DNA of 64,000 nt from Gammaproteobacteria bacterium (GTDB lineage: Bacteria; Pseudomonadota; Gammaproteobacteria; Steroidobacterales; Steroidobacteraceae). Location: NCBI GenBank assembly GCA_025359565.1, contig JANYFY010000025.1:169376-233375 (forward strand), given 5' to 3'. Shown here piece after piece: positions 36,560 to 45,117 of this stretch. Under the pieces are notes generated by a model, which worked only from the letters and a program-made list of their open reading frames with translations, had not been told where the DNA came from and ran no database searches. The position numbers and the translations under genes are program-made. The first letter of the stretch is position 1; the number at the start of each line of letters is the position of its first letter.

Positions 36560-37486
36560 TCATGGCGCGTCCAGATCCACCGACTTCGCCGCGGCCTCGG
36601 GATGTAGAACAAAGTCGGCAGCCAGAGATAACACGCTCGTCCTATCCTTCTGCGACATCCCCGGCAGATCGTGCGCGCCGGCATGGCGAACGAACGAGAC
36701 GGACGCGTGGTGACGAGCGAGCGCGTCCCGAAGTTCCTGCGCCTGTGCGAAAGGCACCGCGCGGTCGGCTGCTCCATGCACAATCATCATCGGCGGCGCC
36801 TCCGACCCGAGCCGTAGAACCGGCGACGCCGCGACTCTTTGCTCTCGCGTCGGCTGACCGAACAGCTTCTGGTCAATAACGGGATGCGGCCCCCATGTCT
36901 CGAAATCGGTCGGCGCGGAAACGGCAATCACGCAGTTGACGCGCGGCGATATACCGGCCATTCGATCCGCCATATCGCCACGCTCGATAGCGGGTAGAAT
37001 ACCCAACAAAAGCGATAGTTCCGCGCCGGCCGAACCGCCCATCGCGCAGATATGCTCGGGATCGACGTCAAGCTCTCGGGCGTGGGCCCGCACCCAGCGC
37101 ACCGCAAGCTGTACGTCTTCGAGTTGCGCCGGCCAGCGCGTCGCCGGCGAGCCGTCGGCGAGCCGGTAATCGATTGGAATAGCTACGATGCCCTTCGCGA
37201 CGAAGCTCTGTGCGTAAGCGCGCATGCCCTGCCGGCTTCCTGACTGCCAGCCGCCGCCGTGGATTAGCAAGACCGCCGGCGCCCTGTTCGGATGCTCAGG
37301 CGTCAGCACATCGAGCCGCTGGCTGCTGTCGGGGCCATAGGCCTTATCCAACGTATTGGCCGTGCAAGGCGCTGCAAACAACAGCACAGCGAGAAAACCG
37401 ATTAGCGTTCTCACTCTGCGGCCGAGCGCGGCGCTTCCGCTTCTAGACGTCGCATCATGTGCTTGTAGATACCGAATAAAAGTCAC
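36560..37486 (-). CDS. Secreted alpha/beta hydrolase (esterase-like)
   Basis: 308 residues. N-terminal hydrophobic segment (VRTLIGFLAVLLFAAPCTANT), suggesting export. Alpha/beta hydrolase fold of the BD-FAE/HSL type: oxyanion HGGGW, nucleophile elbow GGSAGAEL, Asp in GAADRAVPF and His in HAGAHDLPG. It probably removes acyl groups from a glycan or small ester. Start GTG 37486 overlaps the FkbH-like pseudogene; GTG 37414 next to the signal is possible. In the IS-bounded cargo with a methyltransferase and glycosidase, a role in polysaccharide tailoring is likely but unproved. Confidence 0.75.
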   Translation of the reverse strand: MTFIRYLQAHDATSRSGSAALGRRVRTLIGFLAVLLFAAPCTANTLDKAYGPDSSQRLDVLTPEHPNRAPAVLLIHGGGWQSGSRQGMRAYAQSFVAKGIVAIPIDYRLADGSPATRWPAQLEDVQLAVRWVRAHARELDVDPEHICAMGGSAGAELSLLLGILPAIERGDMADRMAGISPRVNCVIAVSAPTDFETWGPHPVIDQKLFGQPTREQRVAASPVLRLGSEAPPMMIVHGAADRAVPFAQAQELRDALARHHASVSFVRHAGAHDLPGMSQKDRTSVLSLAADFVLHPEAAAKSVDLDAP

Positions 37487-38929
37487 GCGAAACGTGGTTC
37501 GGATTTTGCGTTTCGAAATCGGCGTCGGACTGCACGAAATCCATGAGGCTAAGCACTTTCGCGTAGGGATAGCGCGAGAAAATCTCGCAGACCATTTTAT
37601 GGCCCCGGATTTTATGATCCAGCTGGCGTCGATTGCCCTCGCCGTCGATCAAGAACTCCGCGTTGGTCAGCACGAATACGCGCGTGCCCTTGGGCGCACG
37701 CGTCATCAACTTCTCGACCGTGTCGGCGAATGTCGCGGCGGGCACCTCGGCGATGTCAGCTCGAATTAGATCCTGGGAGCCGTTGGGCAGGCATTTCAAA
37801 GCGACAGGCGCCATGACGCCAAGAGTTCTATGCTTGTAAAGCACCGCGCCGGGGTCGGAACTGAACTGCAGAATCCATATCGCCCCTCCGCCCCCATCCC
37901 CGAGGAGTTCAAAACTTAGATCCTGCGGCTCGAAGCCCAATGCCGCAAGCTCCGCGCGCTCGCGCTCGGAGAGACCCGTGAGCGCATAGCGCAGAAAGAC
38001 TGAGTGTTCGCGCAACACGGAAACACCATGACGCACTTCCGGCACGCGCAGACTCACCTCGGCGCCAATCGTTTTGAGCGTCGGCCGACCCAGCCGGTTA
38101 TAGACCCAAGCCTCGACCTCCATGTTCAGTGTGCGACATGAAAAACAAAAGTGCATGAGATGGCTCTTGCCCATCGCGATATTCGCGACGAAGGCGCCAA
38201 CGAAGCCGTAATCGCGAAATCGGTCCTTCACCGATATAAGACCCATATGCAGGTCGGTCCGGTCGAGCAGTTGGTGGACCGCCGCACGTGCCGCGTCCGG
38301 CTCCTCCGGCAAACGTCGCTTGGTGAAATTGAGCTGGTTGGTGCGGTTGACGCGTTCGATGAAACGGTCGACGTGCTCACCAATATTGTAGTGAAAGTCG
38401 ACACGAATATCGCTTTGGCGCAGAAAGTCGCGGATATCGACGGGCGCTTTTTGCTGATCGATCTTGCTCTCGATCAACTTGTACTGCTTAAGTCGGGTTA
38501 GATCACGGTCGTCCTTACCTTGCAGCAGGGGAGAAGAGAGCAGGGTTGGAATGATGTTCTCATCTGCAACTTGTAGGGCGGGGACGAAATGCTTTGCTTC
38601 CTCACGATTCATGTGATTATCGTCGATGAATAGCACAGTCGGCGCACGTAATTGCGCATCATCAATAAGTTGAGCAAGGCGCGGGCCCTTGGGATTCCAG
38701 TCGATGCTTGGAAAAATGAAATATTCCCAGATACCTGTCTTCTCAAGAATCGCTTTGATTTGCTCAAAATGTTCTTCGAGCAAATTGAACTCATGACGCC
38801 ACGTCGCGCCAGTTCAATGACAATATCGTGATGGTCTTGTCGATACGTGTGTCCGCCTTACGTATCTGTGCCAGTCCGGAAGGTTTCATTGAGATCCCAA
38901 ATAACTAAGCGAATGTTTTCAGAAGCCAT
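37455..38929 (-). pseudogene. FkbH-like HAD-IIIC protein, broken
   Basis: Starts MASENIRLVIWDLNETF (HAD motif I, with Asn for the usual second-position Asp of DxDxT), then GTDT and a TAA at 38858-38860 where a sense codon is expected. The same frame continues GGHTYRQDHHDIVIELARRG and SSICSKN, after which one frameshift near 38783 leads into FEQIKAILEKTGIWEYFIFP, VLFIDDNHMNREEAKHF (motif IV), RTNQLNFTKRR and an acyltransferase-like tail. FkbH proteins load glyceryl or related units for polyketides and surface polysaccharides. Two lesions imply a dead gene, unless the sequence has errors. Confidence 0.75.
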
Positions 38930-39107
38930 AAGCCTTTCCGACTCCGTATCGCGCCATAGCTTAAGGCCGCCAGCAAAATTGTCAACGAACCGACCTAACA
39001 ACAAACAGGACGATTCCCGAGCAAGGGGCCAACGGTTGCGGATGCAATTTTCATCATACATGTTGGATATAGAGCTGGCCTCGGAATTTCGAACAGCTTC
39101 CCGCGAA

Positions 39108-39126
39108 CGATAAGTGGCTTTCCGCC
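39108..39126. repeat. IS3 terminal inverted repeat, right copy
   Basis: CGATAAGTGGCTTTCCGCC, the 3' end of the right-hand IS3 part, complementary to 34379-34398. It follows the orfB stop at 39221 by about 95 bases. The 178 bases between it and the FkbH pseudogene show nothing recognisable. Confidence 0.7.
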
Positions 39127-39220
39127 GGGGTTGGGCGTTTTGGATCGCCGACGGCTGTTCGCAACTTCGTTCGGGCTACGCCCTCGCTATGTCGCGACCG
39201 GCCGTCGGGGGCGGAAACTT

Positions 39221-39518
39221 TCATGCCGCCGCCGTGAGGAGCGACGGGTGGAAGTAAGCCTCGTCCGGCGTCCTTCGGTCAAGGCTCGAATGGAAGCCCT
39301 CGCGATGCCGACGCTGTCGTAGGCGTAAAGGTAGACCTCCTCGTATTTGATTGATTTCCAGATGCGTTCGACGAAGACATTGTCGCGCCACGCGCCCTTG
39401 CCGTCCATGCTGATAGCGATTTTGTTGGCGACCAGAACGCCTGTGAAAACTTCGCAGGTGAACTGACTGCCTTGAACGGTGTTGAATATCTCCGGCTTCC
39501 CGTATCTGGCCAGCGCCT
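39221..39518 (-). pseudogene. IS3-family transposase OrfB, C-terminal half
   Basis: Begins at the 49-bp repeat (ALARYGKPEIFNT) and continues QGSQFTCEVFTGVLVANKIA, GAWRDNVFVERIWKSIKYEE (third catalytic Glu) and YAYDSVGIARAS. A small deletion then shifts the frame to HSSLDRRTPDEAYFHPSLL before the stop at 39221. The second catalytic Asp is Val here (NTVQG), while the left half keeps Asp, so this copy has decayed independently. The N-terminal half is absent. Confidence 0.82.
39470..39518. repeat. Right copy of 49-bp direct repeat
   Basis: CCTTGA, A, CGGTGTTGAATATCTCCGG to GGCCAGCGCCT at 39518; one mismatch to 33513-33561. Immediately to its right IS3 similarity ends and Tn3 transposase coding on the other strand begins. 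Confidence 0.9.
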
Positions 39519-39978
39519 GAAGGACAATCCGACCACCCTCGCGCGGGCCCTGACCGAGCTCGGGCGCATCATCAAGTCGCTCCACGTCTTGCGCTACATC
39601 GACGATCCAGCGTTTCGACGTCGAATCCTCACTCAATTGAATTGACAGGAATTGCGCCACCGTCTCGGCCGTCGCATCTTCTTGGGTGAACGCGGCGAAA
39701 TCCGCAGCTCCCTGCGTCAGGGGCAAGAAGGGGATCTCGGTGCGCTGGGCCTGCTGCTCAACGTCGTCGTGCACTGGAATGCGATCTATATGCAGGAAGT
39801 GATAACCCAGGCCAAGACCGAGGGTTGAGGAATCGAGGACGCCGATCTCGCGCGACTCTCGCCACTCATCTGGCCGCACATCAACTTCCTCGGACGCTAT
39901 CACTTTGCCGTGCCGGAGGTGGTGGCCAACGGGGGCTTGAGGCCACTGTCTCAGCCCGGATCAGAATGGGACTTTTGA
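39511..39978 (+). pseudogene. Tn3-family transposase, C-terminal fragment
   Basis: Plus-strand frame QRLKDNPTTLARALTELGRI, RYIDDPAFRRRILTQLN, then a TGA, RRIFLGERGEIRSSLRQGQE, LGLLLNVVVHWNAIYMQEVI, a second TGA after KTEG, DLARLSPLIWPHINFLGRYH and the stop at 39976-39978. This is the conserved last 150 residues of Tn3-type transposases (NLLV.AIVLWNT-like and SPL.WEHIN-like motifs). Both internal stops could come from C-to-T changes in CGA codons. The 5' part is replaced by the IS3 block. No terminal repeat was recognised beyond the stop. Confidence 0.75.
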
Positions 39979-40143
39979 AAAGCCTTATGTGGCATTTCTG
40001 TCCCTCTCCACCGTACCGGCCTTGGTCGGCGCCATGCTCCGCGAACAACGATGAATAGGGCGTCCAGCGCTCCCGCTACCTGAGCCTGGAAACCATCGCC
40101 GCCTTGAGCGATACTCCCTCCGCGCCGCCACTTACACCACGCC

Positions 40144-40491
40144 GTGCGACACGACCTGATTTACACCTGGACGCACGGCACACGAGGTTTTTTGCTGGCG
40201 TACGGCTTGATCGGCGTGTTCATGATCGCGGGCTTAAAACAGGGAAATGCGCGCGCCCGACTGTATTTGGCGATACCGATCCTGGCGCTGCCGACACTCG
40301 TGGTGGTGGGGGTGAGCCTGGAAATACTGTTTTGGGCGCTGGAGCGCTTCGGGCACCCACCTTGTATGGCAGTACATCCGGCAAAGAGAGGCAGGCAAGG
40401 AAGACACTTCTTTTCGATAGTCTCGGCCAACTTCCTGTTAGTCGGATTACCGCGCCAAAAATGTAATGCCGACTTGTGGCGCAAGCCGTAG
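40144..40491 (+). CDS. Hypothetical small membrane protein
   Basis: 115 residues beginning at GTG 40144, with two convincing hydrophobic helices (GFLLAYGLIGVFMIAGL and LYLAIPILALPTLVVVGVSL) and a basic, low-complexity end. I do not recognise a family. It lies alone in mobile debris between the Tn3 remnant and the GH87-like gene, so it may be a fragment. The first 75 residues look gene-like; the rest may be read-through. Confidence 0.3.
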   Translation: MRHDLIYTWTHGTRGFLLAYGLIGVFMIAGLKQGNARARLYLAIPILALPTLVVVGVSLEILFWALERFGHPPCMAVHPAKRGRQGRHFFSIVSANFLLVGLPRQKCNADLWRKP

Positions 40492-40530
40492 ATTTCGCTC
40501 ACCTCAGACTCCGATTCTGCTCAAGTAGGG

Positions 40531-43440
40531 CTAAAACGTTGAGCAGGCCGCAAGACTACAGCTGGGCGTGGCAACGGATGTTGAATTGGGCGCGGTTGAC
40601 ATCACCGGACAGGCCTGCGCTGGACCCGCCGCGCTCGCACAGCTGCATACGTTGTTGAGTGCCAGCGAGCCGCCGGTATCGGCTCCGACGGTAGCGCACT
40701 GTGCACTGCCCACCACCTGTACATTGCTGACGGACGTTTGCATCGTAGCCACCACGGCCGGTGGCGAGGGTTTTGGAGTCTGCCGAACATCAATGCCTTC
40801 GTTGGCCGGTTGAGCAATGTTGATGTTGCTGAGTGCCACATTGCTCCAGCTCTGTTGTTCTGTTTCGATTTGCACCCCTCCATAATGTTGATTGAAACCG
40901 TTGCCGCCACCCCGATAGCAGTTCAATTGATTCGCACTGGCCGAGGCCAGTACCGCGCTCGGCAGGAGGGGCGACACAAAGTAGGTCGATATCTTCAGGC
41001 ACGGGTAATTCAGGATATCTGCAGCTCGATTGTTAGACGCATTAATGCCGATACCGCCGTAGATCGCAAAACCGTTGCCATACCATTGGAGGCTGGCCTG
41101 CGAGTTTTTTACCGTGTTGTTCTGCGAGGTCGCGGCCAACGTCGTCCCCTGGGACCAGAGCGCGAAGCCGTCATCCCCGGTGGAGCGCGAACTGCTGTTC
41201 GCGATAATTGAATTGCTAGCGCTGCCATAGAGATCGATGCCGTCGGCAAAGGTGTTACGAACGCGCCCATGCATGATCGTGCTCGCATTCGAGACACCTA
41301 TCAGTTTCAAGCCCCCAAACATATGCTCGACCCACACATTGTCGACGATGCTGTTGGAGTACACGGCACGTAGGCCGTCCGGTAAAAATGCATCGACGAC
41401 GTCGCGCTGCGTCACGTTGCCAAAGATGGCGAGGTTGGAGACGATGGCGTTGCTCACTCCGGTGCCTGCCGATCCCACGCTAAAATTCCCTGAAACCGAG
41501 GCGATGCCTGACACGCCGTTGACGGTCACAGCGGATGGAGGCGCGGTATCGACTGCCGCGAATTTGCTGTACCACATTCCCGCACCTTGCAATGTCACGT
41601 TGCTCGGGAGTAAAAGCCGTCCTCTCACGTAGTAACGACCGGCCGGCACGTAAACGCCCGTCAGCGATCCGTTCGATGTGGTGACCAGATTGACACAGCT
41701 GATCAGGCTTTGGAGGTTGTGATCGGCCAGCGCGAAGAGGCTTAGATTGGCCGTGGCCGCGTTGGGCGTCGTGTCCTGCAGCGCGTCGGTCGGGACGGTG
41801 GAATAGTAATCCTTCTCCTGCGTGAGAAAGCTCGTGGGGTTGTTCGGATTGGTGCCAATTACCGCGTTGAAGACGCTGCCATAACTGGAATCATCGGCGC
41901 CGTCAAAGACCGCTCCCGTACCGCGCAGATCGGTGGCCATGCCCCCACAGCGCGGGTCGGTGAGTGAAACAAAACCATTCGGCAAGGCGATTGGCGCAGG
42001 AACAACCTCCACATCCACGAAATCAATCGCGATGCTCGACACACCGCTCGAAGCTGTCTTGGCGAGGGTTACTTTGGATCCTGCCGGCAGAGTCGATCCG
42101 AGCTTGAGTTGAATCTCATCGTACAAATGTGTCGGTCCGCTCGCCGTGGCGTACGTCGTGGCGTTCGCCGGGGAGTTATACAGTTTAGTGCCGTCCATCA
42201 CTCCGCCATACAGCCAGGTGTAGCGAGAGGTCAGTTGCAGGGGTTGGGAGACCAGCGACTGTCCCGATGGACTCACCACGGTGAGCATCAAGGACCCGCT
42301 CTGGCCGCCTCCGCCCGGGGCATCAGGGATGGAATAGCGGACCACCACGGCGTTGGCACCGGCCTCCGTCGGCTGCACGGTCCATGACACCGAGTCACCG
42401 CTTTGTGTCAGAACCACCCCCTGGCGCCCTGAGGCCTCACCGCCGAGATCTCCCACGATCCGATCGCTTCCGTCTGCCGCACCTACGATGGCGGCCAATC
42501 CGGACAACGTTCCGGCCTCCGCTTCGTAGGTCGCGACCGGCCAGGTTAGTCCTAAGGTCGCGGCACTAACCGTGAGTGTAGCCGAGCCCTGAACGCCGTT
42601 TAAGTTCGCGGTAATCATTGCTGTGCCCGGGGCCACCGCCGTGGCGCCACCGCCGCCGTTAATGGTTCCGACTGAGGTGTTGGCTGAGCTCCAGATGACT
42701 TGGGTAGTGAGTGATTGGGCGGACCCATCGGTATACGTACCCATCGCGGAGAACGTCTCGGTTTGGCCAGTTGCGATGCTCGGTGCCGCTCCGGTTACGC
42801 CAATGGACGCGAGCGCGGCGGCCGTGACGGTGATCTGCGCCGTAGCGGATTGAGTTCCACACGCGCTGCTGACGGCGCAGCTGGCCGTGATCGTGGACTG
42901 CCCCACAGCCAAGGGCGTCACGGTCCCGTTGGCAGCGATCGTGGCCACCGCAGTGGCCGACGAGCTCCAGTTCGCGTTGGCCGTAAGATCCTGGGTCGAG
43001 TGGTCCGAATAAGTCCCCATGAACTGCAGCGTCAACGGCACACCGAGCGGCGTACTGGCTGAACTTGGTTTGATCGCGACGGCACTCAAAGTGGCTGCTG
43101 TCACCGACACCGAATCGGACCCTGTCACTCCTTGGAAACTTGCACTGATGGTTGTGGTTCCCGCCGCGACGCCCATAACATTGCCGCTGGAGGCGCTCAC
43201 GGTGGCGACGCCGGTGCTCGAGGAAATCCACGACACGTTGGATGTCACCGCGGTATGCGATCCGTCGCCGTAGTTTGCGGTCGCTGTAAGCTGCAGCGAG
43301 AGGCCGGCAGCGATACCCGGTGAGCTGGGTGCGATCGATAGGGATTCCAGCGCGGGCGCTGAACCCGCACTCCCGCCGCCCCCGCAACCGCAAAGGATGC
43401 AAGCCAACAACGCGACTGCTCTGACAATGACTCTCTGCAT
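40531..43440 (-). CDS. Large secreted lipoprotein with Ig-like repeats and beta-helix glycanase domain (GH87-like)
   Basis: About 969 residues from ATG 43440. Lipoprotein signal (RAVALLACILCGCGGGG). Three bacterial Ig-like (Big_2) repeats at about 25-280, each with the pattern SIAPSSPGIAAGLSLQL / LTATANYGDGS / NVSWISSSTGVATVS. Then a CBM6-like module (VATYEAEAGTLSG to about 470) and a right-handed beta-helix with NVTLQGAGMWYSKFAAV, GIDLYGSASNSIIANSS and STGDDGFALW. The Asp-rich DG/GDD turns and module order resemble GH87 alpha-1,3-glucanase/mycodextranase. It would act at the outer membrane or outside. Exact family is uncertain; polygalacturonase-like is the alternative. Confidence 0.75.
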   Translation of the reverse strand: MQRVIVRAVALLACILCGCGGGGSAGSAPALESLSIAPSSPGIAAGLSLQLTATANYGDGSHTAVTSNVSWISSSTGVATVSASSGNVMGVAAGTTTISASFQGVTGSDSVSVTAATLSAVAIKPSSASTPLGVPLTLQFMGTYSDHSTQDLTANANWSSSATAVATIAANGTVTPLAVGQSTITASCAVSSACGTQSATAQITVTAAALASIGVTGAAPSIATGQTETFSAMGTYTDGSAQSLTTQVIWSSANTSVGTINGGGGATAVAPGTAMITANLNGVQGSATLTVSAATLGLTWPVATYEAEAGTLSGLAAIVGAADGSDRIVGDLGGEASGRQGVVLTQSGDSVSWTVQPTEAGANAVVVRYSIPDAPGGGGQSGSLMLTVVSPSGQSLVSQPLQLTSRYTWLYGGVMDGTKLYNSPANATTYATASGPTHLYDEIQLKLGSTLPAGSKVTLAKTASSGVSSIAIDFVDVEVVPAPIALPNGFVSLTDPRCGGMATDLRGTGAVFDGADDSSYGSVFNAVIGTNPNNPTSFLTQEKDYYSTVPTDALQDTTPNAATANLSLFALADHNLQSLISCVNLVTTSNGSLTGVYVPAGRYYVRGRLLLPSNVTLQGAGMWYSKFAAVDTAPPSAVTVNGVSGIASVSGNFSVGSAGTGVSNAIVSNLAIFGNVTQRDVVDAFLPDGLRAVYSNSIVDNVWVEHMFGGLKLIGVSNASTIMHGRVRNTFADGIDLYGSASNSIIANSSSRSTGDDGFALWSQGTTLAATSQNNTVKNSQASLQWYGNGFAIYGGIGINASNNRAADILNYPCLKISTYFVSPLLPSAVLASASANQLNCYRGGGNGFNQHYGGVQIETEQQSWSNVALSNINIAQPANEGIDVRQTPKPSPPAVVATMQTSVSNVQVVGSAQCATVGADTGGSLALNNVCSCASAAGPAQACPVMSTAPNSTSVATPSCSLAACSTF

Positions 43441-43795
43441 CGAACACCTAAGTATGATTTGCGTCACTAACAGCTGCTCCAAGATAAGGTCGATGCCGAA
43501 GCGCAGCGCGTCTCCCACGAGTATCTAACGCGGCGCTCGCCGGCTTGTTGACAATGTTCGAAAATTTGAACCGCGTCCAGGCATTAGGCCACAAGGCAAT
43601 GGAAATCTGCGGCAAAGGTGGACGCGCGAATGTCGGCTTCGGCGACTTCCACTAAACATCAGCAAGGCTAATCACCAGCGAGGCGGCGGCAATGGCCAGA
43701 GCTGGCCGGTCAGACCCTGTGTCTGCCACGGAACCAACGGCCGGTGTTGACAGCGTGCTAAAAAGTGTGCGCCGTGCAAAGGCACGGTCTTCCAG
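43441..43795. other. Gene-free stretch at island edge
   Basis: 355 bases between the GH87-like start and the MATE remnant. It contains short unrelated open frames only and no clear repeat, RNA or promoter that I can support. The base composition resembles the island. Probably residue of earlier insertions and of the missing 5' part of the MATE gene. Confidence 0.4.
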
Positions 43796-44143
43796 ATGGT
43801 ATTGGTGTGTTTGTGGGGCGCTCAGGTCATGGTGCGCGCTTGCACTAGCGATCCGGCCGCGATTCAAGTGGGTGCCGATTACCTGCGCTATATTTCTTGG
43901 AACATGATTGGTAGCGGCTTCATCATGACGTGTTCGGGCGTCTTGCAAGGCTTGGGCAATACGTGGCCGGCGTTGTGGAGTTCGGCGACGCGTCTATTGA
44001 CTTACGTGGTACCGGTGACATGGCTATCCACCTTGCCGCAGTTCGCGATTCCCCAGGTGTGGATTACTTCAATAGTGCCGGTCACGCTGCAAGCCGTTTT
44101 GATCGGTACGCTGGTCGTGCGTAGAGTGAACCGACTCGCTTGA
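43796..44143 (+). pseudogene. MATE efflux transporter, C-terminal fragment
   Basis: About 115 residues: LVCLWGAQVMVRACTSDPAA, VGADYLRYISWNMIGSGFIM, CSGVLQGLGNTWPALWSSAT, and helices through TYVVPVTWLSTLP and VTLQAVLIGTLVVRRV. This is the last third of a NorM/DinF-type MATE protein (QGLGNT..., YLR.IS). About 300 N-terminal residues are absent. It marks the right end of the degraded island. Confidence 0.65.
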
Positions 44144-44169
44144 TTCTCGGAGTGCGGCGCGAGGCCGTG

Positions 44170-44979
44170 TTATTGGTGGTCGTTCGACTTGCTGCCTGAG
44201 ACGGCAAATGACGTGGGTAGAGAAGCACCTACTAAATTCACTTCGCTTAATTCCGGCAGCGTCATCAGAGCCTTAGTGATCAGCTGTTCGCCGTAACGCA
44301 GGTCGGTGGTCCATAACGCAGCGGCTCGCGCGCCGTCGCGAGTCGCGATTGCGTTCACAATTTGTTGATGCGTTGACTGAAACCATTCCGATACGTTTAA
44401 GCTGCGAATACCGACGTATAAGATGCGCAGTGTCAGATCTTGCAGCTGTTTGATAGTGGCGGCGAGACGTTCGTTACCGCAATACGAGGTAACGATGAGA
44501 TTGAATTGGCGATTGGCTTGCAGAAAATCGACTAGGTCGACATGGCTGGTCAGTTCGTAGCGGCTCAGCGAGATTTTTCGCAAACGTTCCAAGTCGGATT
44601 CCGAGAGAGTGACCGCGGCCGCGGACTCCGCGGCTCGAGGTTCCAGAAGTATCCTTAGTCCATAGATATCGCGCACATCCTTGAGCGTCAGCGGGGCGAT
44701 TCGCGCACTACGTTCATCGGTCTTGTCCACCAAGCCTTCTTGCACCAGCCGCATCAGCGCAGATCGAACTGCCGCCTTGCCGAGATGGAAACGTGCGGTG
44801 AGCAATGGCTCGGATATTCGGCTGCCGGGAGTCAACTGGTAGAACAAGATGTCCGAGCGGATCAGCCGGTAGGCTTGTTCACCCAGATTCACGCTGCGCT
44901 CGTCGGGGTCGCCGCTCTGTCGATCCGACCCTTCTTGAGAGATTCTATGCATAGAAGCGATGATTCTTTGGACCCGCAC
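44170..44979 (-). CDS. GntR-family regulator, FCD subfamily
   Basis: 269 residues. Winged helix at about 30-100 (LGEQAYRLIRSDILFYQLTPGSRI shortened: YRLIRSDILFYQLTPGSRI; LTARFHLGKAAVRSALMRL recognition helix), then an all-helical FCD ligand domain with DIYGLRILLEPRAAESAAA, HVDLVDFLQANRQFN and STHQQIVNAIATRDGARAA. FCD regulators sense small carboxylates. GTG 44979 has AGGA at good distance; ATG 44952 has none. It diverges from the operon starting at 45118 and probably controls it through the palindromes between. Confidence 0.87.
   Translation of the reverse strand: MRVQRIIASMHRISQEGSDRQSGDPDERSVNLGEQAYRLIRSDILFYQLTPGSRISEPLLTARFHLGKAAVRSALMRLVQEGLVDKTDERSARIAPLTLKDVRDIYGLRILLEPRAAESAAAVTLSESDLERLRKISLSRYELTSHVDLVDFLQANRQFNLIVTSYCGNERLAATIKQLQDLTLRILYVGIRSLNVSEWFQSTHQQIVNAIATRDGARAAALWTTDLRYGEQLITKALMTLPELSEVNLVGASLPTSFAVSGSKSNDHQ
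44943..44956. promoter_or_regulatory. 14-bp perfect palindrome at the GntR gene start
   Basis: TTCTATGCATAGAA reads the same on both strands. It lies just inside the GntR frame if GTG 44979 is the start. Could be an autoregulatory site; sequence is seen, binding is guessed. Confidence 0.35.
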
Positions 44980-44997
44980 CCGTTCGAATCCTATACT

Positions 44998-45061
44998 ATC
45001 CGTATGGATTCATGTTAGTGGATGTATTTTGACCGTTGGTACACGCCTTTACAACATGTTG
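44998..45061. promoter_or_regulatory. Divergent control region with two short palindromes
   Basis: The 138-bp space between the GntR gene and the CMD gene carries ATCC-GTAT-GGAT (44998-45009) and the perfect CAACATGTTG (45052-45061). The second is followed by an AT-rich GATAATTTAATG. GntR/FCD operators are short inverted repeats of this size. Which one the regulator binds cannot be told. Confidence 0.4.
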
Positions 45062-45117
45062 AACGAATGATAATTTAATGTCATTAAGAATGTGAACCAA
45101 CGGGAGGGCTCACAGGT

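Larger units (their letters stand above)
33513..39518. mobile_element. Circularly permuted IS3 plus 4.7-kb cargo
   Basis: A 6-kb block bounded by a 49-bp direct repeat (48 of 49 identical). Inside the left edge lies the 5' part of an IS3-family element (orfA and the first half of orfB); inside the right edge lies the 3' half of orfB. Both are on the minus strand, with the IS outer ends facing inward at 34398 and 39108. Joining the two edges at the repeat rebuilds one complete IS. The segment between the IS ends carries an FkbH-like pseudogene, a hydrolase, and a methyltransferase/glycosidase frame. It looks like an integrated circle or translocatable unit; misassembly is the alternative. Confidence 0.65.

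Noticed and set aside
42109..42180. Apparent tandem CGTGGCGT repeat
   Set aside because: Falls in codons for a coding stretch of the GH87-like protein; only short imperfect repetition.
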